From assembly GCF_032854445.1 (NCBI RefSeq), contig NC_088299.1, positions 11,773,608 to 11,837,607 on the forward strand: DNA of 64,000 nt, written 5' to 3'. A program made the translations under genes and the position numbers. This DNA is from Liolophura sinensis (lineage: Eukaryota > Mollusca > Polyplacophora > Chitonida > Chitonidae). Positions 1-12,800 of the stretch are shown here, piece after piece (position 1 is the stretch's first letter; each line of letters begins with the position of its first letter). Below the pieces are notes generated by a model. That model did not search any database and had not been told where the DNA came from. It was given only the letters and a program-made list of their open reading frames with translations.

Positions 1-165
1 ACACCGGGCTAACCACCTGTTTCCTTGCTCCAACCTCTCAGTGCTGAGCGCCAAGCGAGGCAGCAAGAGGTACCATTTTTAAACGTATTTGGTATGACCC
101 GACCCGGGTTTGATCGCTGCTCTCCCGACGCTCTAACCATTTGGCCACTGAAGCGGTCTAAGTCA
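1..165 (-). mobile_element. tRNA-derived SINE, family C, head portion, cut by window edge
   Basis: Read on the minus strand this begins with a tRNA-like head: an A-box-like stretch (TGGTTAGAGCGTCGGG) and a B-box-like stretch (GATCAAACCCGGGTCGGG). It continues into a body that matches the longer copy at 17183-17480, including the shared block ACTGAGAGGTTGGAGCAAGG. The rest of the element lies before position 1. The open frames across it are by-products of the repeat. Confidence 0.6.
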
Positions 166-175
166 CACTGGAAGG

Positions 176-470
176 AAGGCACCTGGCATGACACCCAACT
201 AAGTCACACTGGAAGGAAAAACCACACAGGACATGCCGCTAAGTCACACTGCCAGAAAGACACCTTACATGATAACCCATTATGTTACACAGGAAGGAAG
301 GCACTTCACATGAGAACTCATTATGTAACACTGGAAAAAAACACCAGAAATGACACCCTACCAGGTCACACTGGACGGAAACACCACACAGGACATCCTA
401 CAAAGTCACACTGGAAGAAAGACACCAGACATGACACCACACTATGTTACAATGGAACGAAAACACATAA
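176..470. repeat. Degenerate ~36-bp tandem repeat
   Basis: The phrase AAGTCACACTGGAAGGAA recurs about eight times with diverged spacers of the type GACACCACACAGGACAT. Two overlapping plus-strand frames are open only because of this repetition. It lies in the intron downstream of SLC7 exon E6 or beyond. Confidence 0.7.
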
Positions 471-794
471 TTAAGTCACAGAAAATTGACAACTCGTTCA
501 CCAGTACTAGACCTTCTATACGTTCAGCTCAGCATGATACTGAACCAAATGAAGGTCAAGGTCGCGTGAAACAGAGCCAATGCATGATTAACGTCTCTCG
601 CCTGTGTTACACCGAACATTACAAGACACAAGCTGTCGTGATCTGTCTTTCCGGAAACTTGGGAGAAGACATATTCATCTAATTACAGCGTGTAAAAATC
701 AGAGGCCAAAATACAATGAAAGAATAACACGGACAACTGTTCCCAAATAATTATAGTCACAAACAATTTTTGACAATTTTATAATTGTATTTAC

Positions 795-894
795 CATCCA
801 TCATACGCCCACAGGCCGTCGTAGAATGCAAGGGCTATCCCAGAAGGGTTCGTCTTCGAGCCTTCAAACCCATTTTGGAGATACTGAGTATTTC
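795..894 (-). CDS. slc7a9-like: SLC7 exon E6 (extracellular loop and start of TM6)
   Basis: The exon is 100 nt. On the minus strand it is preceded by a pyrimidine-rich TTTGTTGCAG acceptor and followed by GTAAATAC. The reading frame is intact and gives [11 protein letters not shown], then [16 protein letters not shown] with the last Trp split after two bases. This matches the family block with an NxFEG loop followed by the Gly/Trp-rich TM6 substrate-gate segment. Its first two bases complete the Gly codon begun at the end of E5. The next exon (family: N-Q-L-N-Y-V-T-E-E) is not found before position 1. Confidence 0.88.
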
Positions 895-3800
895 CTGCAA
901 CAAAGCAGTCACATTCAAACAACAATAATCACAATGATAAGCACAACATGGCGATTACTGAAAAGCTGCAGATGAATGATGCGTTCTCAGGACAACCATC
1001 TTAGATACTTTTATTTATTTTCTTTGACTTCATCGGTGCAATGCGTTGTAACCGACAAAAAATTAATCGAGTATGAGGTCAGTCAGGATTATATTTTGGA
1101 GGAAATTAAACAGAGCCATAGGGTAGACAACACACACACACACACCGTCAAACAGCTGGCCGCCCAGACAATCAGGCAAGTAATTGTACAAAGAAACTCT
1201 GGATCGAAAGATAAATTTATTTTGTTACTTACTTTATTTTTGTTTATTACTGTTGTTTTACGCTGTACTCAAGAATATTTCACTTATACGACGACAGCCT
1301 GAAGAAACTGTCGTGTAAAAGAAGAATTGAACGGATGTCTTATATTCAGTTAAATAGATAATTCCTGTATGTTGTGTGTCTTGTGTTGTGTGTCGTGTGT
1401 CGTGCGTTGTGTGTCGTGTATTGTGGTTAGATATTACTGTGCAAGCTCACAAAAAATGAAAACATGTTAAAATAAACTAAAAATGTGGTCTTGAAAATCA
1501 CTCGCCTTGAAGCCATATGACACGTACAATAAGCTAGACCTAATGGCTGAAAACCCGTACCTTACATGTGAGGCAAGTCACAAGTTACATGCACCTGTTT
1601 CAGATGTGATCAATCAATCAAGTCACCCAGTCAATCATTCAGCTCAACCAAAACGTTAAAATTAATCATCCATTCAATCATACAAATGAAACATCAATCA
1701 TTCAAATCAACTAATTAACGGGTAGACATTTTACACTTTGTTTACCACAAATGGTCCTGAGATGACGAAGTATACGTAGAATTGACTGACCTTTTCCAAT
1801 CATGACCAACCCCCCGATGATGATGACGGCAAGAGCAGCAATCTTCAGCACCGTGAAGAACACCTGGACACGGGCGGGCTAACACCACGCTGTAACAGTT
1901 CACTATGGCGATGGTCACTGGTTTGTTCGGCGAAGAAACAACAACAACACACCGTTAATGACTAGATATAAACCGAGGAATGATACATTCGAATTTTAGT
2001 AGGACAAATTAGTAGGTCAAAATTAACCAATTTAAATTAAAGTGGAATTTCACATAATGATTCAATGATAGTTGAAACAATAATATACAGTTAGATTTAA
2101 AAAATGAAATAATCTATATTTCACGACATGTTTTTTTCCATGGGGAAAGAGTAGACAAAAGTCCCGAGAAGCAGTACTTGATGCTATTTGGTTTCTAACT
2201 GAGAATACACGAAAACAGTTGATGAAAATGTTCCCATGTACATCATATTTGTATGAGGAATGACGCACATTGCCAAAGAGTAACAGTTCGGCTACAAGCT
2301 GAGAATGTACGAAACTCAGGAACATGTTTGTATGGGGAATGACGTACATTGCCAAAGAGTAACAGTTCGGCTACGAACTGAGAATACACGAGACTGAGGA
2401 ACGTGTTTGTATGGGGAACGACTCACATTGCCAAGGAGTAACAGTTCGGCTACGAGCTGAGAATCCACAAAAATGAGGAACGTGTTTATATGGGGAATGA
2501 CGCATATTGTTAAAGAGTAATAGCTCGGCTACGAGATGAAAACACACGAAACTGAGGAACATGTTTGTATGGGGAACGACGCACATTGCCAAAGAGTAAC
2601 AGTTCGGCTACGAGCTGATAATACACGAAAGTGGGGAACGTGTTTATATGGGGAATGACGCACACTGTCTAAGAGTAACAGTTTTGTTACAAGCTGAAAA
2701 CACACAAAACTGGGGAACATGTATGTATGGGGAATGACGCACATTGCCAAAGAGTAACAGTTCGGCTACAATCTGAGAATGCACGAAACTCAGGAACATG
2801 TTTGTATGGGAAATGACGCACGTTGTCAAAGAGTAACAGTTCGGTTACAACCTAAGAACACACGAAAGTGAGGAACATGTTTGTATGGGGAATGACGCAT
2901 ATTGTTAGAGAATAACAGTTCGGCTACAAGGTGAAAACACACGAAAGTGAGGAACATGTTTGTATGGGGAACGACGCACAATGCCAAAGAGTAACAGTTC
3001 GACTACAAGCTGAGAATGCACGAAACTGAGGATTATGCTTGTATGGGGAATGACGCACATTCCCAAAGTGTAGTTGTTCAGCTACAAGTATAGAAATGTT
3101 ATAAATAAAATATGAATAAAAAGAGTTGTAAGCATTTTTGTAAAAGTGGACACTGATTACAATCCAAATAATTCTGACAATGTGCTGCCATTATTTCGTG
3201 AAGACATTTCATTGTAATGTACGCTTGTACAAAAGAGGCACCGCAAACAAAGAAGGCTTGAGGCGGGAAAACAGACTTAATTTTGTAATGACCGTGGTAT
3301 AGTGCAGGACAGGGTGTGGCGGAATGGTATACAGGATGCAGGTAAAAACATATACTATTATACCAAAGGAAGGCATAATGGTACGGCTGTCTTTATATTT
3401 TATTCTACGATCCAAATGTAGAAATTCTAGTTACCATGGGGTAATGCTACAACAAACCTTAAGCGCATTTCTGAAAGGTTACCTATCCCAGTTTTGTTCT
3501 AAGCATCAAATTATACTCACTCATTTTTTTCAAATTCAGAGTTTAAACTTAAGACGTACTGCCATCTTCAAATGATCTATCAGTTTCCCCTGATCTATCA
3601 TTTTGGTCGTCAACTGATTTATTGGTGTCGTATTGGACTGATCTATCAGCGCTGTTTTCGACTGATCCATCAGTGTCGTTTTCAACCGATCCGTCAGTGT
3701 CGTTTTTAACCGATCCATCAGTGTCGTCTTCAACTGACCTGTCAACATCATCTTCAACTGACCTATCAGCGTCCTCTTCAACTGATCTGTCAGAGTCATC

Positions 3801-6800
3801 TTCACGTGATCTGTCAGAGTCGTCTTCAACTGATCTGTCAGTGTCGTCTTCACGTGATCTGTCAGAGTCGTCTTCAACTGATCTGCCAGTGTCATCTTCA
3901 AGTGATTTGTCAGTGTCGTATTACATTGCGGATTTGCAGCAAATATGGTACTTACATATTGCACCAGCTGCCAGGAACTTTTTCACTATTTCTGGTGGTC
4001 CACAGTCATCAAAGATTGGGTCACAAATGTATTCAGCAAAGGCTAAGCAGATGATAGCGAATGATGATGTCTTGATGATGATGATAGAGGTCCAGGCAAA
4101 CAGATAGGCTACCACTGGGCCACCCTTGCCATAACCTTCCTTCAGGTAGGAGTATTCGGCACCGGACTTGGGATCATCGTGCCCAGTTCCGTGTAACATA
4201 ACGCTCCTAGAGAATGCAACAGGGAGCCATTTGTGAATAACTATCTACACTGGTGAATGTCGATGCAAAATGGTGAATGTATGTGCCTATACACATTCGT
4301 GGATGTCTACATACATACCTGTGAATGTCTATACACACTTGCTGATGTCCACGCAGACATGTGAATTCTTATACACACTTATGAATGCCTATCCACACTT
4401 GTGAATGTCTATGCACATTTACTAATGCCCATGCACACTTGTGAATGCCCATACAGATTTGCTAATGTCCATGCACACTTGTGAATGCCCATACACACTT
4501 TCTAATGACCATGCACACTTGTGAATACCTATACACACTTGCTAATTCCGTGCACACTTGTGAAGGCATATACACATTAACTAATGTCCATGCACACTTG
4601 TGAATGCCTATACACATTTTAAATGTCTTTACACTCTAAGAATGTTATGGACAAATTCATGGATATCTACACACATTTTTGAATGAATAAAGATTAATGT
4701 GTGATATTAATATATAATATTTTGAATGTATAATTCACACTTGTGAATGTCTGTTCGCATGAGAGTGGATGGAACCCTCAATGCTGTAGCTGTCGTAGTG
4801 CATTTGATACACTGTTCTATTCAGTCTTTGCAGTAAACTTCCACATCAGTAAAACCAGGAAGATTGACCCTTAAACATGAAATATAGCCATACAACATGG
4901 AAAGAGAATACATTTAGTATCCTTTATTAAAGCACGAATTAGTAAGGCTGGTATTGATACAGGGTTTTCGAGTTGAGAGATTACGACATCCCGGTGACGC
5001 CTTATGATATGTCGTTACACCGCCGCTTTACGGCACGATCGGGTTATCTTTAATACCTATCTTGTATAGCTGTATATGTCCAAAAAAACTGCGGCGAGAA
5101 TTTCGATATTTTCTCACAATGAAGCACATAACAGCACTGAACATAATTCAGACCAGAAAGGTAATTGTTTTAGATAACACGCATATTAACTTTCACGGTT
5201 TGATCCACCGTCGCCACAAAACCACAAAAAGAAGTCAAGGTGTTGTCGTAAGGTCAAAACTCGAAAACCTCGTATTGAAGCCAGAGGAAGGAAAAGCGGG
5301 ATTGAGTTTAGTGTTAGAATTATACAACTAGAGAACAACCCAGGAAATTATGGAGGCAACTATGGCCAAGCAGGAATAACACTGACAAGGATTAGTGAAG
5401 AATGATAAACCGTGACGTTTGGCAGATGCGATGATGAAGCTGGAACAGCGGAAAGGATGCAGTTTTACATCTACAGATATTTCAGTTTCTTACTCTTCGG
5501 ATACAAAGGATACACTAAGGATTATCCTTTCACACAAAAGTGATATTGATAGATGCACTGCATTTACTTTTGTTCTCAAAAAATTTGTTCAGAAAAATGT
5601 TTCACTGTAGTTGGAGTTTCCCTGTGGCATTTCGTCCCACTAATACATGCAGTGGATAGGACAAAGGATCGACACACACACAAAAATAAAAAAAAGGACA
5701 GGGCGCATGCGCAGCGCTGTTAAGCTGTTACTCACATATGGCCACCGCAGCTAATAACTTAATGACGATGGTTGGTGGACCACACTCGTCGAACAATGGA
5801 GTGACAACGTACTGGGCGAAGGAGAGGCATATGATGGCAATGGACGAAGTACGTATCACGATTACAGATGTCCAGGCAAAGAGGAACGCTGGAATAGTCC
5901 CCAGTGCTTCGCCGATGTATACAAACTCCCCGCCAGATTTGGTTATCATAGTGCCCAGTTCAGCATAACACAGTGCGCCTAAATAAGATTGCATTTATTT
6001 ATTTATTTCATTGGTGTTTTACGCCGTACTGAAGAATATTTCACTTACAAGACGGCGCCACCATTATGGTGGGAAGAAACCGGGCACAGCCAGGAGGAAA
6101 CCCTCGACCATCCGCAGGTTGCTGAAGGACTTTCCCACTTATTGCGAAGAGGAAGCCAGCATGAGCTGGACTTGAACTCCCAGCGATCGCATTGGTGAAA
6201 GGCTCCTGGGTCATTGCGCCGGTGCTGGCACGCTAACCACCCAGGCCATGGAAGCCCCACCTAAAGAATAGTAATGCTGTAATATTTGGCCAGTTCAACA
6301 TAACACAGTACGTCTTAATCAGAGGACGTAATAGTTAGCCAACGTTGATGTCAGATATCGAAGAATGTGGCCGCTATAGTTTATTTAATAATAACAAAGC
6401 GATTTTTAAAGTTTGCGTGCGAAAGTTTCCCTGTCATGCTATGTGAAATGTATTAGTTATATTAGTTATTATGTATATTAGTTATTGTATGATGAGAAAA
6501 ATCCAAAAAAAAAATTCGGTCGGAATATGCTGCTCTAATATATTACAAATTAACTGCATTCGTTATAGTTCCACGCATATATCGTTAGTTGTTATATTAC
6601 TTTGCAAGCACATTTAAATACTTCCAACAAATATGTTATAAATGCGCATTAGTCGTAATTACTATTCTATATAAAACAATCACACTGACATCCAAACTGA
6701 ATCCATCATCAGAATTTTATACCTAAGTTACTACGCCCGATCGGTTTGTATTCTTGGCTTGATAATTGTGCGTAATTATGGGCGTTAAACGGGAGAGCCT

Positions 6801-9800
6801 GAAGCAAACTACGAAACAACTATTTTTGTCACTGGCTGCGCTGACAAAGAGTTTTATCTCTTTCCAACACTTGATAAATAACACTAGGTATGTGATTTGA
6901 GAAGACGTACCAAACATGGCAAGGATTCCACATCCCGCCCAGACCAGGAGACTAGAACCCACAGATCCAGTGGCGTTTAGCACTCCAACAGGGGAAATAA
7001 AAATACCAGAGCCTAAAAAAATATTGGATGAAATTTAAAAGAAAATTTAAAATGTAAGGAATATGGTCACTAAAACAAATACAAAATTCAGATGTGCACA
7101 TTTTTCATGGACATCTGAATTGAAGGCTTATTAGGTATATCATTATGACACATCTTCAGAGGTTACCTTTAAACCAAAACATGAATAAAATTAAAGACGC
7201 TGAGCACAGAGAGTTAGACCAAAGCAGCGACGACAGTGTGATAGCTGACATATGGTCACACGTAACCGGTGAAATACGGCTACAGCATAGAGAGTTAGAC
7301 CAAAGCAGCGACGACAGTGTGATAGATGGCAAATGGTCACGCGTAACCGGTGAAATATGGCCTGTTGTCAATTTACCTCACTCAGGGTTTTAGTGTAACT
7401 GTTCATGTAAATGTATAAATAGTAGTAATTTACACGCCAAGGCGTTCTTAAAGAGTGACTGGGTCAAGTTGTGTTGGATAATATAGCTATAGTTTTAGCC
7501 TGTGTTATTGTCGACAACCCTGTGCCGCTAACCAGGGCTGATTAAAACTCTACCACTACCTTCACGACAATCGGTAATTCTCAAGAGTTAAGAAAGGACG
7601 CGTACTCAGCTGTGCTAATAATGATTATTTCTCTTCTGCTCACAACCCAACTCTTATCTTTCTTATCTAATTCATGTGCTCACTTACGGAATCCTATACA
7701 AAGTATCGTCATTAAGGGCCGGGACCCTCTGAATTGTTTTAATGTTTTTGTATGTTAAATGTATGATGACGACACAGTATTTTGAGTAATTCTAGATCAA
7801 TCGCTTCGCATAAATTGTAATTAACATCACTGTTGTCGCTGCTCTGGTCTTTCTCTCTATGTTGTACGTCTATACTAATATCATGAGGTAACTATTCACT
7901 TATCATAGTACCCACAATCAGGGCCACTCCGCTCACCAAGTCTACTTCTCACCGATCAAAGTACCGATAAATCAGGGCCACTCCGCTCACAGTCAAACAC
8001 TCATCTATTATGGTACCAGCAATCAGGGCCATTCCGCTCACCAAGTCCACTACTCACCTATCGTAGTATCGACAATCAGGGCCACTCTGTTCACCAAGCC
8101 TTCGTGTACTGCTCACCTGTCATGATACCAGCAATCAGGGCCATTCCACTCACCAAGTCTACTACTCACCTATAATAGTATCGACAATCAAGGCCACTGC
8201 GTTCCCCAAACCTGCATGTACTACTCACCGATGCATAGTAGCAGCAACCAGGGCCACTCCGCTCACCAAATCTACTACTCACCTATCATGGTACCAGCAA
8301 TCAAGACCACTCTGCTCACCAAGTATACTACTCATCTATAGTAGTATCGACAATCAAGGCCACTGCGTTCCCCAAACCTGCATGTACTACTCACCGATGC
8401 ATAGTAGCAGCAACCAGGGCCACTCCGCTCACCAAATCTACTACTCACCTATCATGGTACCAGCAATCAAGACCACTCTGCTCACCAAGTATACTACTCA
8501 TCTATAGTAGTATCGACAATCAAGGCCACTGCGTTCCCCAAACCTGCATGTACTACTCACCGATGCATAGTAGCAGCAACCAGGGCCACTCCGCTCACCA
8601 AATCTACTACTCACCTATCATGGTACCAGCAATCAAGACCACTCTGCTCACCAAGTATACTACTCACCTATAGTAGTATGGACAATCAAGGCCACTGCGT
8701 TCCCCAAACCTATATGCACTACTCAACTATGCATAGTAACAGCAATCAGGGCCATTCCACTCACCAAGTCTATTACTCACCTATCATGGTACCAGCAATC
8801 AAGGCCACTCCGCTCACCAAACCCACTTCTTTCTTCATGGCAACATACTGTTCCACCACCGTCGGGCTCTCCGAGGGAGTGTTCAGTGAGCCATTAGACT
8901 CAGCCCTCTTCCTCAACTCATTCTCGTTACCTGTAAGTACAGAGAGAGGCAGAACTGGATAAACTGGACAGACAAATTATGAGGTGAAATGACAACAGCA
9001 TTCGTGGGCGTTATGCTTTATCGATATGATCAGATTTTGTATAGATATGCACTGATTTTTTCTACTGGATGAAAGCCACGTGGACACTAGGATTTCTATA
9101 GTGAAACCCATACATGATATGTGGCTGATCAAGGTACAAGACTATATTGCCAAGAGAAGACAACTTATTTAGGTTGACTTCGTAAAATCAGAATTATATA
9201 TATTTAAGTAAATATAATTACTAGCACAGCATGTTATGTTATGTCTGTATATGTGTTTGTTGCCGTTCTTCCATATTAGTACGAGAAATCTGTGTGTCCT
9301 GAATAAACCAGCGATTTTGGTTACTTCACGTTGGACTTGCAAATATACACATATTGGTGGCAGACAACTGTATGGAAGCCGGTTAAGATCACCACTGTAC
9401 CAAAGTACTATCGATCCATAACCCAATTACGGAAAGTTACTCCGAAGCAATGACAAGATCCACAAATGTGTTCGCAGTACAAGTGAAATATTCTTTATCA
9501 AGTACGGTTTATCAACTAAATTAAATAATACTTTTCGACAATCTGAGCCAGTATTGGTCGCAGGAATATTACGGCGACATTTTTTTCAACATTATCATAT
9601 AATGAGTGATAAATTACTTCAGGACTAATCATATATACATGTATATAACGCAGGACCACACTGTATAAAAATTTCACAATATTTTGCTGTATTCCACAAC
9701 AAACAGAGTATATCTGCAAAAAGTATATCTGCTACCTGCTGTAGGTTTACAGTATTAATATAGCCTACCATAGACACCTACGCATATTTTAGCTATCCAT

Positions 9801-12800
9801 GTAACTTAGTACCATTTTGGTGTATATACATTTGATTGTTTGTGTACCTTTTGCGTCACTTTGGCTGCGAAAAAACAAAAGGCGATGGTGTACCGTTACA
9901 GCATTTTGCTTATTAAAAATGGCCTGTAAATACACTGTGGCCAAAACTGCTAATAAAATTTGCTTGTAAAAGACATTCATTTATTGTTAGGCTAAGAGTG
10001 TTGTACTCCACTGCACGAGCCGTGCGGTTCAGACATGGTATTGTACTGAGAAGTCTTAGTGTAGTACAGGTTACCTAGCTATTGAAGGTCTGCATGGTAC
10101 TGCACTACAATACGCTATCCTAACACATCAGCTTGAGCATGTTAATGTAAGCAACAAGCCGCAAAGTGCTCTACCTGAACGAAATGTAATACGTCTAGCT
10201 GGTAACAGGTTTTGTCACATCTGAGTAATGTTGATTTATTCAGTTTGGGTCAAGCGTTGTAAAAGCGAGTTCAAGCAAAGATGAATACATTCTCGTCTAT
10301 GACAGAAAAGATGCAATTATTCTAGAATCTAAAGGCATCTTTTGTGACAGAGTACCAATTTTCGCCAGCTTGGTTAAGAGTTTTGTGCTCGGTAGGGCTA
10401 AACACTATAAACCAGGGCGCAAACATAATCCGTCAGATAGCCTCTCTTACATGTGTTTACCTATACACACTATTGTTATTGGATAATCTTTTGTATTGGT
10501 TATGTGGTGTAATTTGGATGAATAACTTTCTCGATGTTTTCGGAAAATAGCAAGGACTATCAGTGATATAACTTACATGTATATAGGCTGTCACGAAAAC
10601 TTCTCGTCAGTTTTTACTGGGGACAGGGAACGAGGCCCCGGGATCACGAAGCGATCTTAGATTTTATTCAAAATTTCAGATCACCTTAAAACTGTTATTT
10701 CTGATGTAACAAAGTCAAAATACTGTTTGACAAGGTAAATTCTGGGTAAGTTTCTGCAGAACAAATTTAACTAAAATAATGGAAACGAACATACCAATTT
10801 GAATGATTTAAATCTTGACATGTCTAAGATCGCTTCATCATCCCGTGGCCACGTAAACGAAGCCCTCTTAAACATAAAGGAAATGCTCGACTTACATGAA
10901 AGGAAGCAGAAAAATTGTGTATACTTCTAATTTTTTGTTATTTTCTCTTTTAGATTGCCAAAGGTGATCTTTGCAGACCATATTGTACTAAGGTTTTACA
11001 TATAATTCCAGCACCTGAAATTCATTAAAACCTATTAGAATGAATCTTAAGAAGTTCATCAGAGATGATTTACAGAAAATGACTGTTTTCAGAATGTTCC
11101 TTTTCCCCCCAAAAAGGACGTTGTTACATGAAAAAAGCGACATGACATTACATCACTTAGATGTGGTCTGAAAAGGCCTATATATTTTATCCTCATTTGA
11201 ATGACTTTCTATAGCACATCCAAAATTCTAACAAAAAAACAACAACATGAAAATAGTTTTGAGCACAGTTTTTACACGCCGATTTGAATGGCACTGACTT
11301 TGTGGAACTTCTGCGCTCCATAGACTAATAAATTTATTGATGTCAAAAATACTTCCTAAAGATTAAGTTAAAGATAGACTTTCTTTGGTAATGATAGGTA
11401 CAGGACATGCGATGAAATACGTCTTATTATTCGGATTTCACAGTCACTAGACAATAGATATTTGAGATGAATAAAACAACCACTCAGTCACGTCTAGATC
11501 TCGTCAAATGTATCTTGCAAACGAATATTGTTCCTGGAATTCTTCGTTGGCCTAAAAAGAATAACCTGCCCTCAAGGTGACCGTGATGCAGTTTCGAAAA
11601 CAGTGCATATCTAGAGATTCCAAAACACAGTGGAAAATATAGGTTAGGTCAGAATAAATATGTCGGCGAATAAATCATTGATATGCACAATAAAAAATGT
11701 TGAAATGTATGCGTCGAAACACACATTCGAATACCAACGGTTAACCAAGATGGACGTCCCAGGTCAATAATCGCAAGGCAAAATCCCAAAACGACATTTA
11801 ACACAAACTACCATAGATCTAACAAAGTATGTAAAGTACGAAAATAGGGCGGAATCACGCAAAGAGAAGTAGTTAGCAGTTTTCAATGATGTTGGAAAGA
11901 CGCAAGGTGTGTTGTGGGTGAAATCAGTATTCAAATCGTGTACCATGCTACAATATCAGTTGTCGATAACAAGATAAACGTATGTATCTCAGTTACGCTT
12001 TGATTTGCAGCTCTTCATATACCCAACATGGCAATCTAATTCAACACGATGGATATACGCCCCTAGCCCCGGAAAAAGACATAACCATATAGCAGAGTGT
12101 CAGATTCTGGACATGCTGTCCATATTTACTTAAAAGAGAAATCTACTCATTGAATAAGACTTCGCATCTGTTATAGTTAATATTTCCCGTTTTAAAGTCC
12201 ATTCAGGTCCAAGCTGTGTAGTCTATTTTTCATTCCTGCCTTTGTAATGGCGATTTACGGGTAGAATTGTAACGTAGAAATAATGTATTGCGAGATGACA
12301 TTTACAGCCGGCCTCGGACCAGATTCGCTGCTGAGCAGGAGAGCGTACCCCGTTCTGAGAACCTTCAGACGTGTATATTTAAGAACCCATGGGTCGAGTT
12401 CCTATAACGAGCAGGTCAGCTAAATCAAAGTCATGAACTTTATTTCTGAGCCAATAGCTGTGTTTCGTTCGATTTGAAGCGGATATTGTGCATCAAGTGC
12501 GTGGAATAGCTAGATATCATATCAGATCTCGGAAACAATGAAGTTAGATCCGCTTTAAAGTAGGATTCCGGGTGACTAGTAGGCCTATAGTAAGTACAGT
12601 TTCGCGGGAGAATTTAAGAGGAGGAGAGTTGAAGAGGGAGGGGGGGGGGGTATCCAAAGTTGTGAGGGAAAACCCAAAGCAACTACAAACGTGACGGAAT
12701 GTTAATACTATCTGAAGAAGCCTACGTGCAGCGCTCATGCTCTGAAGGTTAGTTTTGTCTACTGGTGGCAGTCATGTTAAATGTTAAAACTATCTGTACG

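Noticed and set aside
3622..4107. 161-codon Ser/Thr/Asp-rich plus-strand frame
   Set aside because: It is the 24-bp minisatellite followed by the antisense of SLC7 exon E4b.
5992..6316. Exon-like sequence at 6286 considered as the target duplication of the SINE
   Set aside because: The match is ~30 bp and diverged, whereas family A duplications elsewhere here are 7-9 bp and nearly identical.
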